DNA from: Sphingomonas sp. PP-CE-1A-559
GTDB lineage: Bacteria > Pseudomonadota > Alphaproteobacteria > Sphingomonadales > Sphingomonadaceae
NCBI RefSeq assembly: GCF_004340965.1
Contig: NZ_SLYA01000001.1
Coordinates: 310,001-374,000 of the forward strand
DNA length: 64,000 nucleotides
Direction: 5' to 3'
Positions 35,679-44,955 of the stretch are shown piece by piece. Every line of letters starts with the position of its first letter. The stretch's first letter is position 1. The notes under the pieces are model-generated. The model had not been told where the DNA came from and made no database searches. It saw only the letters and a list, made by a program, of their open reading frames with translations. Made by a program: the position numbers and the translations under genes.

Positions 35679-35832
35679 TTCCCCCCTCCCGCAAGCGGGA
35701 GGGGCCGGGGGTGGGCACGCGCTCACCTCGAACGCAACGCCAGCCGTAGCTCCAGCGCGCATCGCGACGGCAGCAACCATCAGTAGCGCGAGCCCACCCC
35801 CCAACCCCCTCCCGCAAGCGGGCGGGGGGGCA
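35679..35832. repeat. Family D composite inverted repeat (copy 3), inside the ABC operon
   Basis: Two hairpins (CCCTCCCGCAAGCGGGAGGG type) act as outer arms, extended by GGGGGTGGGC and its complement, with a spacer of about 75 bases. The unit stands between the ATPase and permease genes of one transporter. Confidence 0.85.
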
Positions 35833-35840
35833 GAAAAGTA

Positions 35841-37049
35841 ATGTTCGGCACAACCCTCGTCCTCGCGCTCCGCTCGATCCGCCGCCACCTCCTGCGGTCG
35901 TTCCTCACCATCCTCGGCATCGTCATCGGTGTCGGCGCGGTCGTGACGATGGTCACGCTCGGCAAGGCCACCACCGCCGCCGTGCAGCAGTCGATCTCCG
36001 CGCTCGGCACCAACATCCTCCAGGTCCGCCCCGGCCAGGGCTTCGGTCGCGGCGGCGGCGGCCCGCGCCCGCCCGACTTCAAGCCCGAGGACGTCGCCGC
36101 GATCGCCAACCAGATCGCCGGCGTCACCGCGGTCGCGCCGCAAGCCAGCGCCACCGCCACCGCGATCTACGAAGGCGCCAACTGGTCGACCACGATCAAC
36201 GGCACCACCGACGCCATCTTCCAGGTCCAGCCATGGCCGCTCGCCTCGGGCCGCCGCTGGACGCCGGTCGAGGAAAGCGCCGGTGCCGCGGTCTGCATCA
36301 TCGGCAATACCGTCTCTAAAAACCTGTTCCCCGGCGGCGATCCGGTCGGCCACCGTTTCCGTATCGGACCGATCAGCTGCGACGTGATCGGCGTGCTGAC
36401 CACGCGCGGCCAGGCCGGGTTCGGCGGCGATCAGGACGACACCGTGGTCATGCCGATCAAGGCGGTCCAGCGGCGCTTCACGGGCAACCGCGATATCCGC
36501 CTGATGCTGGTCGGCGTCGACGAGCGCTTCTCCACCAGCACGGTGCAGGCCGGGATCACCGACCTGCTCCGCGAACGCCGTACCATCACCGGCGACAAGC
36601 CCGACGACTTCAACATCTTCGACACCAAGCAGATTTCGGACACGCTGACCGGCACCACGACGCTGCTCACCGGCATCGTCGCCGCGGTCGCCGGGATCAG
36701 CCTGGTGGTCGGCGGGATCGGCATCATGAACATCATGCTGGTGTCGGTGACCGAGCGCACGCGCGAGATCGGCATCCGTCTCGCGATCGGCGCGGTCGCG
36801 CGCGAGGTGCTGTTGCAGTTCCTCGTCGAGGCGATCGCGCTATCGTGCCTCGGCGGCGTCACCGGGCTGATCGTCGCACAGGCGGCGATCGCGATCATCG
36901 CGCCGCTGATCAAGGTTCAGTGGCTGTTCGTGCCCGAGATCAACATCTTCGCGTTCGCGATCTCCGCGGTGATCGGCGTCGTCTTCGGCTATTTCCCGGC
37001 ACGGCGCGCCGCGGCGATGAACCCTATCGACGCGTTAAGGCACGAGTGA
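35841..37049 (+). CDS. ABC transporter permease (MacB FtsX-domain type)
   Basis: A 402-aa inner-membrane protein: one N-terminal helix (SFLTILGIVIGVGAVVTMVT), a large periplasmic MacB-like domain (about 45-270), then three C-terminal helices including LTGIVAAVAGISLVVGGIGI and NIMLVSVTERTREIGIRLAI, the FtsX hallmark. A Gly/Arg stretch (GFGRGGGGPRPP) lies early in the periplasmic part. With the three upstream genes it makes a MacAB-TolC type exporter; the substrate (peptide, toxin, macrolide) is unknown. Its 3' end overlaps the next gene, read in the opposite direction, by 26 bases. Confidence 0.93.
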   Translation: MFGTTLVLALRSIRRHLLRSFLTILGIVIGVGAVVTMVTLGKATTAAVQQSISALGTNILQVRPGQGFGRGGGGPRPPDFKPEDVAAIANQIAGVTAVAPQASATATAIYEGANWSTTINGTTDAIFQVQPWPLASGRRWTPVEESAGAAVCIIGNTVSKNLFPGGDPVGHRFRIGPISCDVIGVLTTRGQAGFGGDQDDTVVMPIKAVQRRFTGNRDIRLMLVGVDERFSTSTVQAGITDLLRERRTITGDKPDDFNIFDTKQISDTLTGTTTLLTGIVAAVAGISLVVGGIGIMNIMLVSVTERTREIGIRLAIGAVAREVLLQFLVEAIALSCLGGVTGLIVAQAAIAIIAPLIKVQWLFVPEINIFAFAISAVIGVVFGYFPARRAAAMNPIDALRHE

Positions 37050-37641
37050 TCGCGGCCTTGGGATCGCGGACCAGCGCTTGCAGCCGGTCGAGATCCTCGG
37101 GCGTATCGATGTCGATCAGCTCGGCGGGCGCAGTCACGACATGCCGCCCCGCCTTCACCAGGTCACGAGCGCCCGCATCGCCGTCCAGCGTCAGCAGGAA
37201 GTCGAACCGCTCGCGCCCGAACAGGGCAGGGGGGCTCGGCTTCTCGCCATCGCTCGACGCGACCACCGCATCCGCGCTGTCGGCGGCATCGAGCATCCGG
37301 TAGATATGCGCCGCAGTCACGCGCGGCATGTCGGCGAGCGCGATCAGCACCGCCTCCGCGCCCTCGTCCTTCGCGCACTGCACGCCGAGCTTCACGGATT
37401 GCGACATGCCGGACGACGGATCGTCGTTATGCACCACCTCGAAATGGTGGCTGATGAAGTCGAGCTTGCAGCCGTCGGTGACCACCAGCCGGCGCTTGAA
37501 CGGAATGTTCTCGAATGCGGTGACGACATGCATCCCGAGTGGTTTGTTGAGGAACGGCACCTCGAGCTTGTTGGGAATGCCGAACCGCTCCGAGCGCCCG
37601 GCCGCGAGGAGGATGAGGAAGACGTTTTCAGCGGCGATCAT
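37024..37641 (-). CDS. MocA-like molybdenum cofactor cytidylyltransferase (NTP transferase)
   Basis: A 205-aa GT-A enzyme: LILLAAGRSERFGIPNKLEV (nucleotide loop) at residues 8-27, GMSQSVKLGV, ALADMPRV (acidic metal site) and a C-terminal DIDTPEDLDRL. This is the MocA/MobA pattern. Located at the end of a molybdenum hydroxylase operon, it probably converts molybdopterin to the MCD form that xanthine-oxidase-family enzymes need (family knowledge plus context). It overlaps the XdhC gene by 14 bases. Confidence 0.85.
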   Translation of the reverse strand: MIAAENVFLILLAAGRSERFGIPNKLEVPFLNKPLGMHVVTAFENIPFKRRLVVTDGCKLDFISHHFEVVHNDDPSSGMSQSVKLGVQCAKDEGAEAVLIALADMPRVTAAHIYRMLDAADSADAVVASSDGEKPSPPALFGRERFDFLLTLDGDAGARDLVKAGRHVVTAPAELIDIDTPEDLDRLQALVRDPKAAITRALTRR

Positions 37642-38551
37642 TGAACGCTCCTATCATCGCCGCCGCGACCGACAGCGCGATTTCCGATGGTCCGATCGCG
37701 CCGATATCGAGCCCGACTGGCGCATCGATCCGGTCGATGTTCTCCGCCGTAACGCCCTCCGAAGCAAGCCGCTCGCGCCGCGCCGCATGGCTCTTGCGGC
37801 TGCCAAGCGCACCGACATAGGCGGCATCGGACGCGAGCGCCGCGATCAGCGCAGGGTCGTCGATCTTGATGTCGTGGCTCAGCGTCACGACCGCGGTCGA
37901 AGGGCCGGGGCGGAGCGCGGCGATCGCCTCGTCGGGCCAGCGATCGTCGAGCGTCACGCCCGGAAACCGCTCCTCGGTCAGGAAGCGCGCGCGGGGGTCG
38001 ATCACGATCGTCTCGATCCCGAGTTCGCGCGCGAGCCCGGCCAAGGCCTGCGCGATCTGCACCGCGCCGACGATCAGCAGCCGGCGTGGCGGATCGTAGC
38101 GGTTGACGAACACCTCGCCCGTCTCCAGCGGCCGCGCATCGCTGTGCCCGGTCGCAAGGTCGGTGGTCACGGTCAGCGCATCGCCCTGGTCGCGCGCATC
38201 GGCGATCCGGTCGAACAGCTCGGGATCGAACCCTTCGGCGGACACCGGCTGCACCATCACTGCGATCTCGCCGCCGCACGGCAGCCCGACTTCCCACGCC
38301 GCCGCATCCGCCACGCCGTAGTTGCGCACCTGGAACGGCGCCCCGGCGATCACCTCTGCGGCGGTGGCCAGGATGTCGCTCTCGACGCACCCGCCCGACA
38401 CCGATCCCTCGAACCGCCCATCCGCATGGACGAGCATATGGCTTCCCTTGGGTCGCGGCGCGGATCCCCAAGTCGAGACGACCGTGGCGATCGCCATCTT
38501 CTCGCCCTTCCAGGTTTTCGCAGCAGCGAGCACGCTATCGTTTTCGGCCAT
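37628..38551 (-). CDS. XdhC/CoxI family molybdenum enzyme maturation factor (PaoD-like)
   Basis: A 307-aa protein with the XdhC N-terminal region (TVVSTWGSAPRPKGSHMLV, SGGCVESDIL with its conserved Cys, LPCGGEIAVMVQPV) and a C-terminal Rossmann part (LLIVGAVQIAQALAGLA, VVTLSHDIKIDDPAL, YVGALGSRKSHAARRERL). Such proteins bind and sulfurate MCD cofactor and insert it into the partner enzyme. Start MAENDSV at 38551; a longer frame enters the palindrome. Confidence 0.92.
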   Translation of the reverse strand: MAENDSVLAAAKTWKGEKMAIATVVSTWGSAPRPKGSHMLVHADGRFEGSVSGGCVESDILATAAEVIAGAPFQVRNYGVADAAAWEVGLPCGGEIAVMVQPVSAEGFDPELFDRIADARDQGDALTVTTDLATGHSDARPLETGEVFVNRYDPPRRLLIVGAVQIAQALAGLARELGIETIVIDPRARFLTEERFPGVTLDDRWPDEAIAALRPGPSTAVVTLSHDIKIDDPALIAALASDAAYVGALGSRKSHAARRERLASEGVTAENIDRIDAPVGLDIGAIGPSEIALSVAAAMIGAFNDRR

Positions 38552-38567
38552 GTCTCGTTCTCTTTCT

Positions 38568-38698
38568 AATCCTCCCCGCACGCGGGGAGGGGGACCAGCG
38601 CAGCTGGTGGAGGGGGCCAGCCGCAGACGTTACGCTTGGGGTCGCCCCCCTCCACCACGCCGAGGGGCACGGTCCCCCTCCCCGTGCCGGGGAGGATC
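38568..38698. repeat. Family D-like composite inverted repeat (copy 4, variant)
   Basis: Outer arms ATCCTCCCCGCACGCGGGGA... and complement, each holding a hairpin; inner arms pair CTGGTGGAGGGGGC with GCCCCCCTCCACCACG. The right end covers the stop codon of the molybdopterin subunit gene. Confidence 0.8.
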
Positions 38699-40901
38699 AG
38701 ACCGCCGGCAAACCCTCGAGCAGCTTGTCGAGCGTCACCGGAAAGTCCCGAACCCTCACCCCCGTCGCGTTGTAGATGGCATTCGCCACCGCAGCCCCCG
38801 CGCCGGAGATCCCAAGCTCCCCAACGCCCTTCGCCCCAACCGGATTCGCGGAATCGTCGATCTCCTCGATGAAATGCACCTCAAGCTGCGGAATATCGGC
38901 ATTCACCGCGACGTGATATTCGCCGAAATCGGGGTTCACGAACGCCCCCGTCCGCGTATCGACGATGCCCTCTTCGCTGAGGGCATAGGCGATCCCCCAC
39001 GCCATCCCGCCGGTGATCTGGCTCGTCGCGGTCTTGCGATTTAGCACCCGCCCGACGTCAAACACGCCGAGCATCCGCCGCACGCGCGTCTCGCCCGTCA
39101 CCGCGTTCACCGCGACTTCGACGAAGTGCGCGCCGTGACTCGCCTGGCTGGTGCGCTTGCTTTCGGCACCCGGCCCGGTCTTGCCCATCGCCACGATCGG
39201 TTCGCCGCGGACCAGATCGGCGAGCTTCACCGACCGACCACCAGCGCTAATGCAGCCATCGTGCAGGCTCAGATCCTCGGGCGCAGCGTTCATCCGCAAC
39301 GCCAGTTCGCCGAGGATATCCTCGCACGCCAGCACCACCGCCGAACACGCGCTGCCAGCGCCGAACGACCCGCCCGACCCAGCACTCGGCGGGAAGTCGG
39401 TATCGCCGAGCCGCACATTCACCTCGGCGACCGGGAGCCCAAGCATCTCGCCCGCGGTCTGCGCCAGGATGGTGTACGTCCCCGTACCGATATCCGTCAT
39501 GTCGCATTCGACCGTCGCGCGGCCATCCGCCTCCAGTCGCACGCGCGCCTGCGCCTCGACGGTGAAGTTTCCGCGCAGGCTCGCCGCCATGCCGATCCCG
39601 ACCAGCCATTCGCCCTTGCGGACGGAGCCCGGCGCCGGCACCTTGGCAGGCCAGCCGAACCGCTCGGCGCCTTGCGTATAACAATCGAGCATCCGCCGCG
39701 TGGAGAACGGCTTGCCGCTCACCGGATCGGTCTCGGGCTCGTTGCGCCGCCGCAGTTCGATCGGGTCGATCCCGAGCTGCTCGGCCAGTTCGTCCATCGC
39801 GCACTCGACCCCGAACGTCCCGACCGCCTCGCCCGGCGCACGGACCGCACCGCTCGCAGGCAGGTCGACGCGCACCAAGTCGGTCTTGAACCGCCGCGCG
39901 TCGCCCCGGTACAGCGGCAGCGTCCCGAACGGCACCGGTTCGAGAAACTCGCCATCGTCGTTCTGCGCGACGACGCTCTCATGCCCCATGCCCAGGATCA
40001 CGCCGTTCGCGTCGGCCGCGATCCGGATACGCTGCGTCGTGTGCGAGCGGTGATGCACCATATACGCAGTCTGGCGACGGGGCAGCGCGACCTTCACCGG
40101 CCGGCCGACGACCTCCGCCGCGATCGCCGCGAGGATCGCCTCCGCGCCGACGCCGGTCTTGCCGCCGAACCCGCCGCCGACGTACGGCGCCAGCACACGC
40201 ACCTTGTCCACATCGATCTTCAGCGCCTTGGCGATCGTCTTGCGCGCGCCGCCGATCACCTGGTTGCTGGTGCGCACGGTGAGCTTGCCGCCCTCCCACC
40301 ACGCGGTGGTCGCGTGCGGCTCCAGCGCGGCGGGGAAGTGCACGGGCGTCGTGTAGGTCCGGTCGAACGTCACCGCCGCATCCGCCATCACCGCGTCGAG
40401 ATCGCCATTGTCGATCGGCGGCAGGAAGCCGATTTTCGGCGCGGTGTCGACTGGCTGCGCCTCGACGTCGAACCGGTCCTCGCCCGCCTGGGTGTGGACC
40501 ACGACCAGCGCCGCGGCGTCGCGCGCGATGGCCTGGTCCTCTGCGACGACGATCGCGACCGGCTGTCCCAGGTGGAGAATGACGTCGGTATCGAACAGCG
40601 GCATCGCCCGGGAGTTCGACTCGCCGGCCGGCATGCGCGCGTCGTTGTGAATCACGGCGATGACACCGGGGAGAGCTTCGGCGGCGCTCACGTCGATGCC
40701 GAGGATGCGCCCGCTACCAACCGGCGTGCCGACGATCGCGGCGTAGGCGATGCCGTCGGGCGTGCCCTCATACGCATAGTCCGCAACGCCGGTGACCTTA
40801 GCCGGCCCCTCGATCCGGTCGAGCCCGAGCCCGAGAACGCCCTGCTTCGCGCGGTCGAGACCACCCGGCCGAAACGCCGCATCCATCACGTGTTCGTTCA
40901 T
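38697..40901 (-). CDS. Xanthine dehydrogenase family molybdopterin-binding subunit (second paralogue)
   Basis: A 734-aa large subunit: KVTGVADYAYEG at the start, GGGFGGKTG and RAPGEAVGTFGVECAMDE in the middle, GSGGSFGAGSACSAVV, and VGAKGVGELGISGAGAAVAN near the end with the catalytic-type Glu in GVGELG. It is paralogous to the 743-aa subunit next door but clearly diverged. It could form an alternative enzyme with the same small subunits or have its own substrate. Start MNEHVMD at 40901. Confidence 0.92.
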   Translation of the reverse strand: MNEHVMDAAFRPGGLDRAKQGVLGLGLDRIEGPAKVTGVADYAYEGTPDGIAYAAIVGTPVGSGRILGIDVSAAEALPGVIAVIHNDARMPAGESNSRAMPLFDTDVILHLGQPVAIVVAEDQAIARDAAALVVVHTQAGEDRFDVEAQPVDTAPKIGFLPPIDNGDLDAVMADAAVTFDRTYTTPVHFPAALEPHATTAWWEGGKLTVRTSNQVIGGARKTIAKALKIDVDKVRVLAPYVGGGFGGKTGVGAEAILAAIAAEVVGRPVKVALPRRQTAYMVHHRSHTTQRIRIAADANGVILGMGHESVVAQNDDGEFLEPVPFGTLPLYRGDARRFKTDLVRVDLPASGAVRAPGEAVGTFGVECAMDELAEQLGIDPIELRRRNEPETDPVSGKPFSTRRMLDCYTQGAERFGWPAKVPAPGSVRKGEWLVGIGMAASLRGNFTVEAQARVRLEADGRATVECDMTDIGTGTYTILAQTAGEMLGLPVAEVNVRLGDTDFPPSAGSGGSFGAGSACSAVVLACEDILGELALRMNAAPEDLSLHDGCISAGGRSVKLADLVRGEPIVAMGKTGPGAESKRTSQASHGAHFVEVAVNAVTGETRVRRMLGVFDVGRVLNRKTATSQITGGMAWGIAYALSEEGIVDTRTGAFVNPDFGEYHVAVNADIPQLEVHFIEEIDDSANPVGAKGVGELGISGAGAAVANAIYNATGVRVRDFPVTLDKLLEGLPAV

Positions 40902-40974
40902 TCTGCGGTCCTCGGGTGGAGGGAAGGATATGGGGAGGGCGGGGGCGTTTGACGAGGCGCCACGCATCCCCCAA

Positions 40975-41086
40975 TACCCCCCCGGCGAAGGCCGGGGCCC
41001 AATTGGGGAACGAAAGTAACGGAGGACAATCTTCCGTTATCAAAGCCTTCCCAATTGGGCCCCGGCCTCCGCCGGGGGGGGGGGGT
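40975..41086. repeat. Family A inverted repeat (copy 5)
   Basis: Arms CCCCGGCGAAGGCCGGGGCC... and complement; the spacer carries GTAACGGAGG...CCGTTATC. A run of ten or more G follows the right arm. It separates the two molybdopterin subunit genes. Confidence 0.93.
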
Positions 41087-41123
41087 AATTGTTACAGGAG
41101 GCGAGCTTTACTCAGCTTCCCCC

Positions 41124-43355
41124 TCAAACAGCCGGCAACTGATCCAGCAACTTGTCCAGCGTAATCGGGAACTCGCGCACCCGAATCCCCGTCGCATTAA
41201 ACACCGCGTTCGACACCGCAGCACCCGCGCCCGAAATCCCCAGCTCGCCGATCCCCTTCGCGTGGATCGGGTTCGCATGGATGTCGCGCTCGTCGACGAA
41301 GTGGACGTCCATCTGCGGAATATCCGCATTGGCCGGCACGTGATATTCCGCCAGATCGTGGTTCACCAGCTTGCCGGTCCGCGTGTCGTGGATCAGGTCC
41401 TCGGTCAGCGCCGCGCCGATCCCGAAGGTCATCCCGCCCAGGCACTGCGACCGCGCGGTCTTCGCGTTGAGCACACGCCCCGCCGCGAACGACCCGAGCA
41501 TCCGCCGCACCCGCGTCTCGCCGGTAACCACATTGACCGCGACCTCGGCAAAGTGCGCACCGAACCCGGCCTGCGTCGTCTCCTTCTCCTGCTTGCCCGG
41601 CTTGATATGCCCGGTAGCCTCGAGACCCTTGCCGACCAGCTCGCCGATCGGCGTCGAGCGATTGTCGCCGATCGCCTTGCCGTCCTTCAGCGTCAAACCG
41701 TCCTCGTCGACGCCAGCCGCCTTGGCCAGCTTCCCGCGCAACATTTCGCACGCGAGATACACCGCGGTCCCCGAAGACGCCGCACCCCACGAACCGCCCG
41801 AACCCGCCGCCGGAGGATCGTTGGTATCGCCCAGCGACATCGTGATGTTCTCGACCGGAATGCCGAGAATCTCCGACGCGATCTGCGCCAGGATCGTGTA
41901 GCTTCCGGTGCCGATATCGGTCATCGCCGACGACACCGTCGCCGAGCCGTCCGGGTGGATCTCGACCTTGGCGGACGATTCCATCATCATGTTGCCGCGC
42001 ACCGCCGAGGCGACGCCCATGCCGATCAGCCACTCGCCCTCGCGGCGCGTGCCGGCCTTCTGCCGCTTGTCCCAACCGAACTTCTTCGCACCCTCGTCGA
42101 GCGCACGCGTCAGATTGCGCGACGAATAGGGCACGTCCTTCTCGGGATCGATCTTCGGATCGTTGCGCTTGCGCAGCTCGATCGGATCCATCTCGAGCTT
42201 CTCGGCAAGCTCGTCCATCGCGCCTTCCAGCGCGAGCATCCCGACGGCCTCGCCCGGCGCGCGCATCGAGCCCGACAGCACGAAGTTCAGATCGACCACC
42301 TCATGCGTGATCAGCCGGTTCTCGCCGCCATACAGCATGTGCGTGCCGATCCCCGCCGGCTCGAAATAATCCTCGGTCGACTGGTTCGACGTCAGCGTCT
42401 CATGACCGATCGCCGACAGCTTGCCGTCCGTATCCGCCGCCAGCCGCACGCGCTGCTCGGTATTCGACCGCCGCACGGTCGCCTCGAACACCTGCGGCCG
42501 CGACATCACCGCCTTGACCGGACGGCCAAGCTGCTTCGCCGCGATCGCTGCCGCGACGCTCTCGGGCGCGATGCCGAGCTTCGACCCGAACCCGCCGCCG
42601 ATATAGCGCGCGATGATCCGTACCTTCTTCTCCGACAGCCCCAGCGACTTCGCCAGCTGCTGCGCATCCGAGGTCGGCATCTGGTACGCGCCGTACAGCG
42701 ACAGCGACCCGTCCTCTTCCCACACCGCGGTCGAAGCATGCGGCTCCATCGCCGCCGAATTCTGGCTCGGCGTGACATAGGTCGAATCGATCGTCACCGC
42801 CGCCTCGGCCATCGCCTTGTCGACGTCGCCCTGCTTGAAATGCGCGGGCGTCGCGTCGTCCGGCGGCGTCCGCGTTTCGTCGCGGTGCGCGGCGAAGTCG
42901 TACTGACCCTCGGCCTCGTCATATTCGATCGGCAGGCGAGCGGCGGCATCGCGCGCGACCTCGAAGCTCTCGGCGAGCACGATCGCGACGATCTGGCCGA
43001 AGAACGCGATGTCCTTCACGCCCTGCGTCGGTGCATCGGTCGCGCCGCCCTGCGCCGAGACGCGGATGAACTGGTCGAAGTCGGTAACAACGTCGATCAC
43101 ACCGGGGATCGCCTTCACCGCATCGACGTCGATCGAGACGACCTTGCCCGCCGAGATCTTCGTGCCGACCAGCACGCCATACGCCATGTTCGCGAACTGG
43201 TATTCCGCGGCATAGGTTGCCGTTCCGGTGACCTTCAGCGGCCCGTCGATCCGGTTGAGCGGCTTGCCGATGACGCCCTGGACGCCCGTATCCAGAAGAC
43301 TGTCCGGATGCGGCTTGTCCATCGTCAGGCTATTCGTAGTGCCAAGACCAAACAT
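41124..43355 (-). CDS. paoC: Aldehyde oxidoreductase molybdopterin-binding subunit (PaoC-like)
   Basis: A 743-aa catalytic subunit of the xanthine oxidase family. Visible landmarks are KVTGTATYAAEYQ, GGGFGSKLG, RAPGEAVGMLALEGAMDE, GSGGSWGAASSGTAVYLA and the C-terminal AKGIGELGISGAGAAVSN with the catalytic-type Glu. ATG 43355 is preceded by GGGAG. It directly follows the FAD subunit gene (2-base gap), so 2Fe-2S, FAD and Mo subunits are in order A-B-C as in E. coli PaoABC. Confidence 0.93.
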   Translation of the reverse strand: MFGLGTTNSLTMDKPHPDSLLDTGVQGVIGKPLNRIDGPLKVTGTATYAAEYQFANMAYGVLVGTKISAGKVVSIDVDAVKAIPGVIDVVTDFDQFIRVSAQGGATDAPTQGVKDIAFFGQIVAIVLAESFEVARDAAARLPIEYDEAEGQYDFAAHRDETRTPPDDATPAHFKQGDVDKAMAEAAVTIDSTYVTPSQNSAAMEPHASTAVWEEDGSLSLYGAYQMPTSDAQQLAKSLGLSEKKVRIIARYIGGGFGSKLGIAPESVAAAIAAKQLGRPVKAVMSRPQVFEATVRRSNTEQRVRLAADTDGKLSAIGHETLTSNQSTEDYFEPAGIGTHMLYGGENRLITHEVVDLNFVLSGSMRAPGEAVGMLALEGAMDELAEKLEMDPIELRKRNDPKIDPEKDVPYSSRNLTRALDEGAKKFGWDKRQKAGTRREGEWLIGMGVASAVRGNMMMESSAKVEIHPDGSATVSSAMTDIGTGSYTILAQIASEILGIPVENITMSLGDTNDPPAAGSGGSWGAASSGTAVYLACEMLRGKLAKAAGVDEDGLTLKDGKAIGDNRSTPIGELVGKGLEATGHIKPGKQEKETTQAGFGAHFAEVAVNVVTGETRVRRMLGSFAAGRVLNAKTARSQCLGGMTFGIGAALTEDLIHDTRTGKLVNHDLAEYHVPANADIPQMDVHFVDERDIHANPIHAKGIGELGISGAGAAVSNAVFNATGIRVREFPITLDKLLDQLPAV

Positions 43356-43357
43356 GC

Positions 43358-44338
43358 TTATGCTCCCGTGACGTTGCGCAGCGTCGCGATCAGCGTGCGA
43401 CGGGCGAGGGGAATCTTGAAGTCGTTCGAGCCATAGCCCTTGGCATCGGCCAGCAGCGCGGTCGCCGCAGCCTCGAACACGGCATCGGACGGCGCCTTGC
43501 CGACCAGTGCCGCCTCGACCGCCGGGTTGCGCCACGGCATCGGCCCAAGGCCACCGAACGCGAGCGAGGCCGACGCGATCACGCCGTCCTGCACGTCGAC
43601 GATCGCCGCCACCGAGACGAGCGCGAAGGCATAGGACGCACGATCGCGGACCTTGCGGTATTCCTGCTTGCCCTTGACCGGTGCCGGCAGCTCGATGTGT
43701 GTGATGAGTTCACCCGCTTCGAGCGCGTTCTCGATATGCGGCGTATCGCCCGGCAGGCGATAGAAGTCGTGGATCGAGATCCGCCGACGATCGCCATCCG
43801 CCTTCAGCGTCACGATCGTCGCGTCGAGCGCACGCATCGCCACCGCCATGTCGCTTGGGTGCGTCGCGATGCAATGCTCGCTCGTCCCCAGCACGGCGAG
43901 GATGCGGTTGAACCCGCCGATCGCCGAACAGCCGCTGCCCGGCTCGCGCTTGTTGCACGCTGCTGCGGTGTCGTAGAAATAATAGCACCGCGTGCGCTGG
44001 AGCAGATTGCCCCCGGTCGACGCCTTGTTGCGCAGCTGCCCCGATGCGCCGGCGAGCAATGCGCGGCTCAGTACCTCGTATTTGGCGACGACGCGACGGT
44101 CTGCGGCGAGATCGCTGTTCGGCACCAGCGCACCGATCGTCAGCCCGCCATCCTCACGCTCCTCGATCTTCGCGAGATCGAGCCGCGAGATGTCGACCAG
44201 CTTGTCCGGCGTCTCGACCTGCAACTTCATCAGGTCGAGCAGGTTGGTGCCGCCCGCGATGAACTTCGCACCAACGGTATCGATATCCTTGACCGCGGCC
44301 TCGGGCGTCGCGGCCTTCTCATAGGTGAAGGTCTTCAT
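43358..44338 (-). CDS. paoB: FAD-binding subunit with extra [4Fe-4S] site (PaoB-like)
   Basis: A 326-aa CO-dehydrogenase medium-subunit type flavoprotein: [14 protein letters not shown] (FAD loop), [13 protein letters not shown], and the Cys-rich insert [20 protein letters not shown], which in PaoB-type subunits binds an additional [4Fe-4S] cluster. The C-terminal domain includes [16 protein letters not shown]. It passes electrons between the 2Fe-2S subunit and FAD. Its ATG overlaps the paoA stop (44335-44338). Confidence 0.92.
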   Translation of the reverse strand: MKTFTYEKAATPEAAVKDIDTVGAKFIAGGTNLLDLMKLQVETPDKLVDISRLDLAKIEEREDGGLTIGALVPNSDLAADRRVVAKYEVLSRALLAGASGQLRNKASTGGNLLQRTRCYYFYDTAAACNKREPGSGCSAIGGFNRILAVLGTSEHCIATHPSDMAVAMRALDATIVTLKADGDRRRISIHDFYRLPGDTPHIENALEAGELITHIELPAPVKGKQEYRKVRDRASYAFALVSVAAIVDVQDGVIASASLAFGGLGPMPWRNPAVEAALVGKAPSDAVFEAAATALLADAKGYGSNDFKIPLARRTLIATLRNVTGA

Positions 44339-44898
44339 GCCACCAGCTCCCCGCGCGCATTGGCTTCCATCGCGGCGTCCTTCTCGTCCGCGGTCCGGCC
44401 CGCAGGCTCGGCGCCACCGACTTCGCGGATCGCATCGACGATGTTCGGATACGCGGCGCACCGGCACAGATTGCCGCTCATCCGCTCGGAAATCTCGGCA
44501 TCGTCGAACTTCGGATCGGTCAGGTCGCCCGACGCATGGCTGGCCCAGCCCTTCTTGACCTCGTCGAGCATGCCTACCGCCGAACAGATCTGCCCGGGCG
44601 TGCAGTAGCCGCACTGATACCCGTCATGCCGCACGAACGCGTCCTGCAGCGCATGGAGGTTACCCGGCTGGCCGATGCCCTCGATCGTCGTGATCTCGTC
44701 GTCCTGGTGCATCACCGCGAGCGTCAGGCAGGAATTGACCCGACGCCCGTTGATCAGCACCGTGCACGCGCCGCACTGGCCATGGTCGCAGCCCTTCTTC
44801 GAGCCCGTCAGCCCGAGATGCTCGCGGCACAGGTCGAGCACCGACGTACGAATATCGGGCTCGGCGTCATATGATTGACCATTGATCGTGAAATGCAT
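44335..44898 (-). CDS. paoA: 2Fe-2S subunit of molybdenum hydroxylase (PaoA-like)
   Basis: A 187-aa protein carrying both [2Fe-2S] sites: plant-ferredoxin type [20 protein letters not shown] plus C63, and the alpha-helical pair [11 protein letters not shown] and [11 protein letters not shown]. Unlike E. coli PaoA there is no twin-arginine signal; the protein begins [11 protein letters not shown], so the complex should be cytoplasmic unless the start is mis-set. It is first gene of a leftward operon ending with MocA-like at 37024. Confidence 0.95.
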   Translation of the reverse strand: MHFTINGQSYDAEPDIRTSVLDLCREHLGLTGSKKGCDHGQCGACTVLINGRRVNSCLTLAVMHQDDEITTIEGIGQPGNLHALQDAFVRHDGYQCGYCTPGQICSAVGMLDEVKKGWASHASGDLTDPKFDDAEISERMSGNLCRCAAYPNIVDAIREVGGAEPAGRTADEKDAAMEANARGELVA

Positions 44899-44955
44899 GG
44901 CGGTGCCCCTGGTTGAATGTGCCGGGAATGTACGGATTTCGAGGACTCAACGCCG

